Of a stretch of DNA of 64,000 bases, positions 17,367-25,960 are shown piece by piece. Numbering within the stretch: position 1 is the stretch's first letter; each line of letters starts with the position of its first letter. The notes beneath the pieces are model-generated. The model did not search any database. It was not told where the DNA came from and worked only from the letters and a program-made list of their open reading frames with translations. The translations under genes were made by a program, and so were the position numbers. This DNA is from Paracoccus ravus. GTDB taxonomy: Bacteria > Pseudomonadota > Alphaproteobacteria > Rhodobacterales > Rhodobacteraceae. The DNA lies in NCBI RefSeq assembly GCF_004522175.1, contig NZ_SDEB01000016.1:32421-96420 (forward strand). Direction: 5' to 3'.

Positions 17367-18581
17367 ATGTCCGCAAGTTCTGCCGCATCCACCGGGGATT
17401 CCAGCCGCGCGCTGACGCTCTCCACCTTTGCTTTCATCATCTGCTTCGCTGTCTGGACCATCTTTGCCATTATCGGCATCCAGATCCGCGAAGAGCTTTC
17501 CCTGACCGAGACCCAATTCGGCCTGCTGATCGGTATGCCCGTGCTGACCGGCTCGCTGGTCAGGATCGTCTTGGGCGTGCTGACCGACCGGCTTGGCGGT
17601 CGCGTCGTCTATACGCTGACCATGCTGGCCTCGGCCTTGGCGACCTTCCTGCTGTCTTGGGCCACGACCTATCCACAGATGCTGCTCGCGGCGCTTGGCG
17701 TCGGGCTGGCAGGCGGGTCTTTCGCGGTCGGTGTGGCCTATGTCTCACGTTTTTATTCGAGCGCGAAACAAGGCACGGCGCTTGGCATCTTCGGCGTTGG
17801 CAATGTCGGCGCCGCGCTGACCAAATTCGTCGCGCCTTTCGTCATGGTCGCCTATGGCTGGCAGGCCACGGCGCAGGTCTGGGCCGCTGCTCTGGCGCTG
17901 ACCGCGATCCTGTTCTGGGTCTTCAGCAAGGACGACCCGGTGACTGAAGCGCGTCGCGGCACGAAAGCCCCGCTGCGCAGCCTCAAGGCCGAATTCGCTC
18001 CGCTGAAGAACGTGCAGGTCTGGCGCTTCGCAGCTTACTACTTCTTCGCCTTCGGGGCTTTTGTCGCGCTGGCGCTATGGCTGCCGCGCTACCTGATCGG
18101 GGTTTATGGCTTCGATATCAAGACGGCGGGCATGATCGGTGCGGCCTATTCGATCCCGGCCTCGATCTTCCGCGCTTATGGAGGCGTGCTGTCGGACCGG
18201 ATCGGCGCACGCACGGTGATGTATTGGACGCTGATCGTCTCGCTCGCCTGCACCGCGATCCTGTCGCTGGGCATTTCGGCCGAGCTGTTTCTCGTCACGA
18301 TCTTCGTTCTTGGCTTCTTCATGAGCCTCGGCAAGGCCGCCGTTTATAAGCACATCCCGAGCTACTACCCGCAGAATGTTGGCGCGGTCGGCGGGTTGGT
18401 CGGCATGATCGGAGGCCTTGGCGGCTTCATCCTGCCGCTGCTCTTCGGCTGGCTCAAGGACACGACCGGAAGCTGGTCGAGCTGCTTCGTCGTCCTTTTC
18501 CTGATCGTCGCGGTCTGCCTTGGCTGGATGCATGTCTCGATCCGCCGCCTGAATCGCGCCCCCGCATTACAAACCGCCTGA
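17367..18581 (+). CDS. nasA: Nitrate/nitrite MFS transporter NasA (NarK family)
   Basis: This 404-residue, 12-helix carrier of the NarK/NasA family imports nitrate for assimilation. Characteristic stretches are the first helix FAFIICFAVWTIFAIIGIQI, GSLVRIVLGVLTDRLGGR, the glycine-rich GVGLAGGSFAVGVAYVSRF and GIFGVGNVGAALTKF. I start at ATG 17367, six bases after CGGAG; upstream codons belong to the leader. It is the first gene of nasABGHC. Its stop precedes the nasB AAAGGAG ribosome site directly, indicating one transcript. Confidence 0.93.
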   Translation: MSASSAASTGDSSRALTLSTFAFIICFAVWTIFAIIGIQIREELSLTETQFGLLIGMPVLTGSLVRIVLGVLTDRLGGRVVYTLTMLASALATFLLSWATTYPQMLLAALGVGLAGGSFAVGVAYVSRFYSSAKQGTALGIFGVGNVGAALTKFVAPFVMVAYGWQATAQVWAAALALTAILFWVFSKDDPVTEARRGTKAPLRSLKAEFAPLKNVQVWRFAAYYFFAFGAFVALALWLPRYLIGVYGFDIKTAGMIGAAYSIPASIFRAYGGVLSDRIGARTVMYWTLIVSLACTAILSLGISAELFLVTIFVLGFFMSLGKAAVYKHIPSYYPQNVGAVGGLVGMIGGLGGFILPLLFGWLKDTTGSWSSCFVVLFLIVAVCLGWMHVSIRRLNRAPALQTA

Positions 18582-18596
18582 AAGGAGCCCACAGCC

Positions 18597-21026
18597 ATGA
18601 AAAAGAAGCTAGTGGTCATTGGTGCCGGAATGGCCTCGGGCCGGATGCTCGAACAGATTTTCGACGCTGCCCCCGATGCCTATGAGGTCACCCTGTTCAA
18701 CGGCGAGCCGCGCGGGAACTACAATCGGCTGATGCTGTCGCCGGTGCTGTCGGGCGAAAAGACCTATGAGGAAATCGTCACACATGACGATGACTGGTAC
18801 GCGCGGCACGGCGTTGATTGCCGCTTCGGCGAGCCGGTCGTCAAGATCGACCGCAAGAACCGCATCGTCTATTCGAACAAGGGCGGCGCGCCCTATGACG
18901 CGCTGGTCATCGCCACCGGTTCCGCCCCCTTCATCATCCCGGTTCCGGGCAAGGACCTGCCCGGCGTCGTGACCTATCGCGATCTCGAAGACACCCACGC
19001 CATGATGGACACCAACGGCAAGGATGCCGTCGTCATCGGCGGCGGGCTTCTGGGTCTGGAAGCCGCCGCAGGCATGGCGGCACGAGGCGCACGCGTCACC
19101 GTCATCCACCTGATGGGCCACCTGATGGAGCGTCAGTTGGACCCGGCGGCAGGCTACCTTCTACAAAAGGATCTGGAGAAGCGCGGCATCAAGGTCCATT
19201 GCAAGGGCGCGACCAAGGCGATCCTGGGCAAAGACCGCGCCGAGGCCGTGCTGCTGGAAGACGGCACCGTCTATCCCGCCGATCTGGTCTGCATGGCCGT
19301 CGGCATCCGCCCAGAAACCCGGCTTGCCAATGATGCCCATCTGGAGGTCGAGCGCGGCATTACCGTCGATGACGCGATGCGGACCTCGGACCCGCATATC
19401 TTTGCGCTTGGCGAATGTGTCGAGCATCGCAAGCAGCTTTTCGGCCTTGTCGCGCCGCTTTACGACCAAGCCAAGGTGCTGGCGAAGACTCTGCTGGACG
19501 AGGCTGCCGAGTTCGTCCCGGTCCAGACCGCGACCAAGCTGAAAGTCACCGGTTGCGATCTGTTCAGCGCCGGAGATTTCGCCGAGGGCGAGGGCCGCGA
19601 GGATATCGTCTTCCGCGATCCGGGCAGGGGCATCTACAAGCGTCTCGTGCTGCAGGACGACCGCATCATCGGCGTCGTCATGTATGGCGAGACTGGCGAT
19701 GGCAGCTGGTTCTACGGGCTCATGAAGGACGGCACCGATATCTCGGAGATGCGCGAGACGCTGATCTTCGGCCCGGCCTTCCAAGGGGGGGCCAAGCTGG
19801 ACCCTATGGCGGCCGTTGCAGCCTTGCCGCTTGAGGCAGAGATTTGTGGCTGCAACGGCGTCTCCAAGGGCACGATCCTCGACGCGGTCGCGGGCGGAGC
19901 GTGCACGCTGGATCAGATGCGCGCCTGCACCAAGGCCAGCGGCTCCTGCGGGACCTGCACCGGGCTGGTGCAGCAGGTCATGGCATTCGCGCTTGGCGGC
20001 GAGGTCGTCGAAGCGCCCGCCGGCATGTGCAAATGCACCGACCACACGCATGAGGACGTGCGCCGTCTGATCAAGGCGATGGGGCTGAAATCCATCCCCG
20101 CCGTCGTGCAGGAACTGGGCTGGAAATCGGTCGGCGGCTGCCATTCCTGTCGTCCGGCGCTGAATTACTACCTGCTGGCCGAATACCCGCTGGAATACAA
20201 AGACGACCGCCAGTCGCGCTTCGTCAACGAACGCAACCACGCCAATATCCAGAAGGACGGCACCTATTCCGTCGTGCCGCGCATGTGGGGCGGGGTGACC
20301 ACCCCGGCGGAACTGCGCGCCATTGCGGACGCCGCCGACAAATACAATGTGCCGATGGTCAAGGTGACCGGTGGCCAGCGCATCGACCTGCTGGGCGTCA
20401 AGAAAGAGGATTTGCCCCATATGTGGGCCGATCTGAACGATGCCGGGCTGGTCAGCGGCCATGCCTATTCCAAGGGCCTCCGCACCGTCAAAACCTGCGT
20501 CGGCAAGGAGTTCTGCCGCGTCGGCACGCAGGATTCGACCGGTCTGGGCATCAAGCTTGAAAAGATCATGTGGGGCTCGTGGACGCCGCATAAGCTGAAG
20601 CTCGGCGTCAGCGGCTGCCCGAGGAACTGCGCCGAGGCCACCTGCAAGGATATCGGCGTGGTCTGCGTCGATAGCGGCTACAATATCTCGATCGGCGGCG
20701 CGGCGGGAATGGAGGTCAAGGAAACCGAGCATCTGGCCTCGACCCCGTCCGAGGAAGAAACCATCCAGATCATCCTCGCCGTGACCCAACTTTACCGCGA
20801 GAACGGCAAGTATCTGGACCGGCTCTGGAAATGGATGGGCAAGGTCGGCCTTGACTGGATCAAGGCGCAGGTCGTCGATGATCTGGAAAACCGCAAGGCC
20901 TTGGTCGAACGTTTCGAGATCAGCCAGTCGGTCTATCGCACCGATCCTTGGGCCGAGCTTTCCACCCCCGCCGAGACGCCCAAATGGGGCCCCCTTGCAG
21001 ATCTGACGCTGGAGGCAGCGGAATGA
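18597..21026 (+). CDS. nasB: Assimilatory NAD(P)H nitrite reductase large subunit
   Basis: This 809-residue NirB-type enzyme reduces nitrite to ammonium with six electrons from NAD(P)H. The order seen is: FAD domain (IGAGMASGR, residues 8-16), NAD(P) domain (VVIGGGLLGLEAA, 145-157), a BFD-like [2Fe-2S] site (Cys417, Cys419, Cys451, Cys454), a second similar cysteine set (Cys478, Cys480, Cys515, Cys518), then sulfite/nitrite reductase repeats with the siroheme-[4Fe-4S] ligands Cys634, Cys640, Cys674, Cys678 (TCVGKEFC and GCPRNC). It works with the Rieske protein NasG encoded next, whose start overlaps its stop. In P. denitrificans the equivalent protein also feeds electrons to NasC. Confidence 0.97.
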   Translation: MKKKLVVIGAGMASGRMLEQIFDAAPDAYEVTLFNGEPRGNYNRLMLSPVLSGEKTYEEIVTHDDDWYARHGVDCRFGEPVVKIDRKNRIVYSNKGGAPYDALVIATGSAPFIIPVPGKDLPGVVTYRDLEDTHAMMDTNGKDAVVIGGGLLGLEAAAGMAARGARVTVIHLMGHLMERQLDPAAGYLLQKDLEKRGIKVHCKGATKAILGKDRAEAVLLEDGTVYPADLVCMAVGIRPETRLANDAHLEVERGITVDDAMRTSDPHIFALGECVEHRKQLFGLVAPLYDQAKVLAKTLLDEAAEFVPVQTATKLKVTGCDLFSAGDFAEGEGREDIVFRDPGRGIYKRLVLQDDRIIGVVMYGETGDGSWFYGLMKDGTDISEMRETLIFGPAFQGGAKLDPMAAVAALPLEAEICGCNGVSKGTILDAVAGGACTLDQMRACTKASGSCGTCTGLVQQVMAFALGGEVVEAPAGMCKCTDHTHEDVRRLIKAMGLKSIPAVVQELGWKSVGGCHSCRPALNYYLLAEYPLEYKDDRQSRFVNERNHANIQKDGTYSVVPRMWGGVTTPAELRAIADAADKYNVPMVKVTGGQRIDLLGVKKEDLPHMWADLNDAGLVSGHAYSKGLRTVKTCVGKEFCRVGTQDSTGLGIKLEKIMWGSWTPHKLKLGVSGCPRNCAEATCKDIGVVCVDSGYNISIGGAAGMEVKETEHLASTPSEEETIQIILAVTQLYRENGKYLDRLWKWMGKVGLDWIKAQVVDDLENRKALVERFEISQSVYRTDPWAELSTPAETPKWGPLADLTLEAAE

Positions 21027-21355
21027 CCATTTTCGTCGATATCGGCGCGCTTTCAGACGTGCCCCAGCAGGGCGCGCGCGTGGTGAAAACGCAAACCGGC
21101 TGCATCGCGGTGTTCCGCACCGCCGATGACCGGGTCTTTGCGCTCGATGACCGTTGCCCCCACAAAGGCGGGCCTTTGTCCGAGGGTATCGTGCATGGCA
21201 CATCCGTGACCTGCCCGCTGCATAACTGGGTCTTCGACATGAATTCGGGCGAGGCGCAGGGCGCCGATGAAGGCGCTGTCCGCACCTATCCGATCCGTGT
21301 CGAAAATGGCCGCATCCTGATTAGCGCCGAATTGATGGCCCGCCGGGCCGCCTGA
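21023..21355 (+). CDS. nasG: Nitrite reductase small subunit, Rieske-type ferredoxin
   Basis: This 110-residue NirD-like Rieske [2Fe-2S] protein has ligands Cys45-x-His47 (CPHKGGPLS) and Cys64-x2-His67 (CPLHNWVFD). Unlike many enteric NirD proteins, which lack the ligands, this one keeps them all, matching Paracoccus NasG, which carries electrons between NasB and the nitrate reductase NasC. ATG 21023 overlaps the nasB stop by four bases (ATGA). nasH follows after 11 bases. Confidence 0.95.
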   Translation: MTIFVDIGALSDVPQQGARVVKTQTGCIAVFRTADDRVFALDDRCPHKGGPLSEGIVHGTSVTCPLHNWVFDMNSGEAQGADEGAVRTYPIRVENGRILISAELMARRAA

Positions 21356-21366
21356 GGAGAACCATC

Positions 21367-22212
21367 ATGTCCTATGTCAATCCTTCCGATTTCGCGAAAA
21401 AGATGATCGATGCGGGCGAGGCCAAGGTCTTCATGTCCACTAAGGACACGCTGATCCGGGCCTATATGGCGGGCGCGATCCTTGCGCTGGCCGCGGCCTT
21501 TGCCGTCACCGTCACTGTGAATACGGGCGATCCGCTGATCGGCGCGCTGCTCTTTCCGGTCGGCTTTTGTATGCTTTACTTGCTGGGGTTCGATCTGCTG
21601 ACCGGGGTCTTTACTCTTGTACCGCTTGCGCTGATCGACAAGCGCCGGGGCGTCACGATGCAAGGGTTGTGGCGCAATTGGGGGTTGGTATTCGCGGGCA
21701 ATTTCGCGGGAGCTTTCACCGTCGCGGTCTTTATGGCGATTATCGTGACCTTCGGTTTCTCGGAAGCCCCCAACGCGGTCGGCGAAAAAATCGGCCATAT
21801 CGGTGAGGGGAGGACGCTCGGCTATGCCGCTCATGGCGCGGCGGGGATGCTGACGCTGTTCGTGCGCGCGGTCATGTGCAACTGGATGGTTTCGACCGGA
21901 GTCGTCGCCGCGATGATGTCCACCAGCGTTTCGGGCAAGATCATGGCGATGTGGATGCCGATCCTCGTGTTCTTCTACATGGGTTTCGAGCATTCCATCG
22001 TGAACATGTTCCTGTTCCCGGCGGGACTGTTGTTGGGCGGCAATTTCACCATCATGGATTACCTGATCTGGAACGAGATCCCGACGGTGCTCGGCAATCT
22101 CGTCGGCGGTCTGACCTTTGTCGGCGCAATGATCTATGCCACTCACCACAAGACCTCGCCCGCCCGCGTTCCGGCGGAGGAAACCCAGCCTTTGGCCGTT
22201 CCTGCCGAGTGA
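21367..22212 (+). CDS. nasH: Formate/nitrite-family (FNT) nitrite transporter
   Basis: This 281-residue membrane channel of the FNT family has six predicted helices and the conserved GAILALAAAFAVTVTVNTG, LFPVGFCMLYLLGFDLLTG and NWMVSTGVVAAMMSTSVSG segments. It probably moves nitrite across the inner membrane, limiting nitrite loss or taking it up during assimilation. The start ATG 21367 follows GAGGAGAACCATC, a good ribosome site. It lies between nasG and nasC, the same order as in P. denitrificans. Confidence 0.94.
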   Translation: MSYVNPSDFAKKMIDAGEAKVFMSTKDTLIRAYMAGAILALAAAFAVTVTVNTGDPLIGALLFPVGFCMLYLLGFDLLTGVFTLVPLALIDKRRGVTMQGLWRNWGLVFAGNFAGAFTVAVFMAIIVTFGFSEAPNAVGEKIGHIGEGRTLGYAAHGAAGMLTLFVRAVMCNWMVSTGVVAAMMSTSVSGKIMAMWMPILVFFYMGFEHSIVNMFLFPAGLLLGGNFTIMDYLIWNEIPTVLGNLVGGLTFVGAMIYATHHKTSPARVPAEETQPLAVPAE

Positions 22213-22222
22213 GGGCCTGACC

Positions 22223-24841
22223 ATGACGCATCCCGCATTCCCCTCCACGCGCACGACCTGTCCCTATTGCGGGGTGGGCTGTGGGGTGCTTGCAACGCCC
22301 GATGGCAAGGGCGGCCTTGCGATCAAGGGCGACCCGGATCATCCGGCGAACAAGGGCCGCCTTTGCGTCAAAGGCTCGGCCCTTGGCGAGACCATCGGGC
22401 ATGAGGGCCGCTTGCTGGCGCCTCGCATCGACGGGCGCGAGGCGGATTGGGATGAGGCGCTGGACCTTGTCGCGCAGCGTTTTTCCCAAACCATTGCCGA
22501 GCATGGACCGGATTCGGTCGCCTTCTATGTCTCGGGCCAATTGCTGACCGAAGATTACTATGTCGCCAACAAACTGATGAAGGGTTTCATCGGCTCGGCG
22601 AATATCGACACGAATTCGCGGCTTTGCATGGCATCCTCGGTCGCGGGGCATAGGCGCGCCTTCGGCTCTGATACCGTGCCGGGCCTTTACGAGGATCTGG
22701 AACTGGCCGATACGGTCGTTCTGGTCGGCTCGAACCTCGCTTGGTGCCATCCGGTGCTGTATCAGCGCATCGCCGCCGCGAAAGAGGCGCGCCCCGAGAT
22801 GCGGGTGGTCGTCATCGATCCCCGCCGCACCGCGACCTGCGACATGGCCGACCTGCATCTGGCCATAGCGCCCGGCGCGGATGCGGTTCTGTTCAACCTG
22901 CTGCTGGCCGAGATCGAGGCGCGCGGCCTGATCCGCGATCCCGAAGCCACGGGGCTGGAGGCTGCCCTTGCCGCCGCCCGCCTGGCCGTGCCGGGCGAGA
23001 CCGGCCTTGCCCCGGAGGATCTGGCGCGTTTCCTCGACCTCTGGCTGCGCAGCGACAAGGTCGTCACGGTCTATTCGCAGGGCGTGAACCAATCCGAAAG
23101 CGGCACGGATAAGGTCAATGCAATCCTGAATTGCCATATGGCGACGCGGCGGATCGGTCGTCCCGGCATGGGGCCCTTCAGCGTGACCGGCCAGCCCAAT
23201 GCGATGGGCGGGCGCGAGGTCGGCGGGCTTGCCAATATGCTGGCCTGTCATCTGGATATCGAAAACGCTGCCCATCGCGCGGCGGTGCAGGGTTTCTGGG
23301 GCGCGCCGCGTATGGCCGAGCGGCCCGGCCTCAAGGCGGTGGACATGTTTCGCGCGGTTGAGGACGTGCGTATCAAGGCACTGTGGATCATCTGCACCAA
23401 TCCCGCCGTTTCCATGCCCGAGGCTGATCGCGTCGCCCGCGCCATTGCGGGATGCGATTTCGTCGTGGTGTCGGACATGATGGCCCAGACCGATACGACG
23501 CGACTTGCCCATGTCCTGCTGCCCGCGACAGGCTGGGGCGAAAAGGACGGCACGGTGACGAACTCCGAGCGCCGCATCAGCCGCCAGCGTCGTCTTTTGC
23601 CGCCTGTCGGGCGGGCCCGCGACGATTGGCGCATTCTGGCAGATGTGGCGGGGCGCATGGGCTGGCGGGACGCTTTCTCTTGGCAGCACCCCTCCGAGGT
23701 CTTCGCCGAACATGCGGCGCTTTCGGGGGTGGCGGGCGCGCTTGGCAGTGATTTCGACATCTCGGATCATGTCGGGATCACCCGCGAGGACTATGACGTG
23801 CTGCGTCCGTTTCTTTGGCCGCAATCAGCGCAGAAACGCGGCGGGCGCTTCTTCGGCGATGGTCGGTATCATACGCCGGACGGGCGCGCGCGGATGGTGG
23901 CCGTCGCAGCGCGCGGCCCACAGCCGCTGGACGAGGCGCATCCTTTCCGGCTGAACACGGGACGCGTGCGCGACCATTGGCACACGATGACCCGGACCGG
24001 GCTTTCGCCCCGGCTCTCGCGCCATCTCGCCGAACCTTTTCTTGAGCTTCATCCGGCTGACGCCGCACGGCTGGGCCTGCAAGCCGCGAGCCTCGCCGAG
24101 GTCGAAAGCCCGCATGGCAAGGCCCTGCTACGCGTCCTGATCACCGAGCGCGTTGCCCCAGGACATCCTTTCGCGCCGATCCATTGGAGCGGCGAGACCG
24201 CACCGACCGGTCGGATCGATGCGCTGGTGCAAGGCGTGACCGATCCTGTTTCAGGCCAACCCGCCTCGAAATCCGCGCCGGTGGCGATCCGGCCCTTCGC
24301 GGCGGCTTGGTATGGCTTTGCGGTGTCGCGCCAGCCCATGAAGCCCGATTGCGACTACTGGGCGCTGGCGCGGTTGCCGGGCGGGCAGCAGGCCGAGCTT
24401 GCCTCAGGCACGACGCCCGAGGACTGGGTTGCCGAGGCCCAAACCTTGTTCGGCATCGCGGCGGAACCTTTGGTGGTCCGCGACCGCCGCCGGGGGATCA
24501 CCCGGCTGGCCTTTGTCGTGGACGGCCAGTTGCAAGCCGCGCTTTTTGTCTCCCCCGAGCCAGTGGCCCTGTCGCGCAGCCATGTTGCCGCCGCCTTGGG
24601 TGAGGCTTGCAGCCCCGATCTTCTGGCCGGACGTGCGGGTGCGGATCGCCCCGACGAAGGCGCGCTGGTCTGCGCCTGTTTCGGCATCGGGGTGAACCGG
24701 ATCCTGTCGGCGATCACCGCTCAGGATCTGGTCACGGTCGAGGCGATCGGCGCAGCCTTGCGGGCGGGCACGAATTGCGGCTCGTGTCGACCGGAACTCA
24801 AGGCGTTGATCGCCGCGTCGAGCCGGATTGCGGCTGAATAA
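22223..24841 (+). CDS. nasC: Assimilatory nitrate reductase catalytic subunit
   Basis: This cytoplasmic molybdoenzyme (872 residues) reduces nitrate to nitrite. It has the N-terminal [4Fe-4S] site Cys13, Cys16, Cys20, Cys48 (CPYCGVGC and LCVKG), Mo-bis-MGD domains (SRLCMASSVAGHRRAFG, GVNQSESGTDKVNAI, TGQPNAMGGREVGG), and a C-terminal BFD-like [2Fe-2S] domain with VCACFGIGVNRI and GTNCGSCRPE, which accepts electrons from the NasB/NasG system. Start ATG 22223 follows nasH by 10 bases; a longer frame begins inside nasH and is unlikely. It ends the operon, facing the convergent tRNA-Leu gene. Confidence 0.96.
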   Translation: MTHPAFPSTRTTCPYCGVGCGVLATPDGKGGLAIKGDPDHPANKGRLCVKGSALGETIGHEGRLLAPRIDGREADWDEALDLVAQRFSQTIAEHGPDSVAFYVSGQLLTEDYYVANKLMKGFIGSANIDTNSRLCMASSVAGHRRAFGSDTVPGLYEDLELADTVVLVGSNLAWCHPVLYQRIAAAKEARPEMRVVVIDPRRTATCDMADLHLAIAPGADAVLFNLLLAEIEARGLIRDPEATGLEAALAAARLAVPGETGLAPEDLARFLDLWLRSDKVVTVYSQGVNQSESGTDKVNAILNCHMATRRIGRPGMGPFSVTGQPNAMGGREVGGLANMLACHLDIENAAHRAAVQGFWGAPRMAERPGLKAVDMFRAVEDVRIKALWIICTNPAVSMPEADRVARAIAGCDFVVVSDMMAQTDTTRLAHVLLPATGWGEKDGTVTNSERRISRQRRLLPPVGRARDDWRILADVAGRMGWRDAFSWQHPSEVFAEHAALSGVAGALGSDFDISDHVGITREDYDVLRPFLWPQSAQKRGGRFFGDGRYHTPDGRARMVAVAARGPQPLDEAHPFRLNTGRVRDHWHTMTRTGLSPRLSRHLAEPFLELHPADAARLGLQAASLAEVESPHGKALLRVLITERVAPGHPFAPIHWSGETAPTGRIDALVQGVTDPVSGQPASKSAPVAIRPFAAAWYGFAVSRQPMKPDCDYWALARLPGGQQAELASGTTPEDWVAEAQTLFGIAAEPLVVRDRRRGITRLAFVVDGQLQAALFVSPEPVALSRSHVAAALGEACSPDLLAGRAGADRPDEGALVCACFGIGVNRILSAITAQDLVTVEAIGAALRAGTNCGSCRPELKALIAASSRIAAE

Positions 24842-24871
24842 CACACTCGAAACAATGAAGTGGGAAATTGG

Positions 24872-24954
24872 TGCGGGCGGCGGGACTCGAACCCGCACAG
24901 GCTTGCGCCCCAGGGTGTTTAAGACCCATGCGTCTACCATTCCGCCACGCCCGC
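24872..24954 (-). tRNA. tRNA-Leu (UAA anticodon)
   Basis: Read on the minus strand, an 83-base cloverleaf: acceptor stem GCGGGCG/CGCCCGC with discriminator A, D-arm GGCGGAATGGTAGACGC, anticodon loop TCTTAAACA giving anticodon UAA, a long class II variable arm as in leucine tRNAs, and T-arm GCGGGTTCGAGTCCCGC. CCA is not encoded. It reads the rare UUA codon (and UUG by wobble) in this high-G+C genome. Confidence 0.96.
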
Positions 24955-24999
24955 GCCAGTTTCGTGGCTAATGGGCGCAGCGGAGATTGGCAAGCGGGA

Positions 25000-25920
25000 T
25001 CAGTAGCTCCGCGTCGGACGGTCGAAGACCTTGCGCCCCATCAGCGAGCCGACCAGATCTACCATCATCTTCGCGGTCCTGCCGCGATCATCGAGGAACG
25101 GGTTCAGCTCGACCAGATCCAGCGAGGTCATCAGCCCGGATTCATGCAAAAGCTCGCAGACCAGATGCGCCTCGCGGAAGGTCGCGCCGCCCGGAACCGT
25201 GGTGCCGACGGCGGGCGCGATCGAGGGGTCGAGGAAGTCCACGTCAAGGCTGACATGGAGCAGGCCGTTCTGGGCATGGACCCGTTCGAGGAAGGCACGC
25301 AGCGGGGCCGCGACGCCCTGCTCGTCCAGAACCCGCATGTCATTGACGGTGATCTCGGTCTGTTTCAGCGCGGTATGCTCGGCGGGGTCGACCGAGCGGA
25401 TCCCGAACATGCAGATATTCTCGCCCGGAACCGGGGCGGGGAAGGGCGGGAAGGGCGCAAAGCCGTCGCGACCCGCCGCATAGGCCATCGGCGTGCCGTG
25501 CAGGTTCCCCGAGGTCGTTGTCTGGACGGTGTGAAAATCGCTATGTGCATCCAGCCAGATCACGAAAAGCGGGCGTCCGACCGCTTTTGCATGAGCCGCG
25601 ACACCCGCAACCGTGCCCAGAGACAGCGAATGGTCGCCACCCAGGAAAACTGGCATTCCATCTGCCATGCCAGCGCTGGCCGAAGCCGCAAGCGCCTCGG
25701 TCCAGGAGATCACCTCGGGCAGGTGATGGACTGCCGGGTTATCACAAGTCTCGCCACGACCGGGGGCGGGCATGACATCGCCGCGATCCTCGACCGTGTG
25801 GCCAAGTTCGGCCAGTGTCTCGGCCAGGCCCGCCACGCGATAGGCGGCCGGGCCCATGAGGCATCCGGGCTGGGCTTGGCCTTCATCGACCGGAGCGCCG
25901 ATCAGGATGCAATGGGTCAT
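25000..25920 (-). CDS. rocF: Arginase
   Basis: Arginase hydrolyses L-arginine to ornithine and urea. The 306-residue ureohydrolase has the full binuclear manganese site: His97 (GGDHSL), Asp124, His126, Asp128 (DAHSDF), Asp226 and Asp228 (SLDVDFLDP), plus substrate-contact Asn139 in SGNLHGTP, which favours arginase over agmatinase. It starts with ATG 25920 and stands alone between tRNA-Leu and metG. With argD, argF and argH in the same window it opens a potential urea cycle that requires opposite control of synthesis and breakdown. Confidence 0.94.
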   Translation of the reverse strand: MTHCILIGAPVDEGQAQPGCLMGPAAYRVAGLAETLAELGHTVEDRGDVMPAPGRGETCDNPAVHHLPEVISWTEALAASASAGMADGMPVFLGGDHSLSLGTVAGVAAHAKAVGRPLFVIWLDAHSDFHTVQTTTSGNLHGTPMAYAAGRDGFAPFPPFPAPVPGENICMFGIRSVDPAEHTALKQTEITVNDMRVLDEQGVAAPLRAFLERVHAQNGLLHVSLDVDFLDPSIAPAVGTTVPGGATFREAHLVCELLHESGLMTSLDLVELNPFLDDRGRTAKMMVDLVGSLMGRKVFDRPTRSY

Positions 25921-25960
25921 GGTTACCTCTGCACTTGCTTTGGTGATTCAACGCCGGGGA

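Noticed and set aside
19161..21203. A 680-codon open frame antisense to nasB
   Set aside because: The plus strand encodes a complete nitrite reductase with all cofactor ligands; the antisense product has no recognisable domain.
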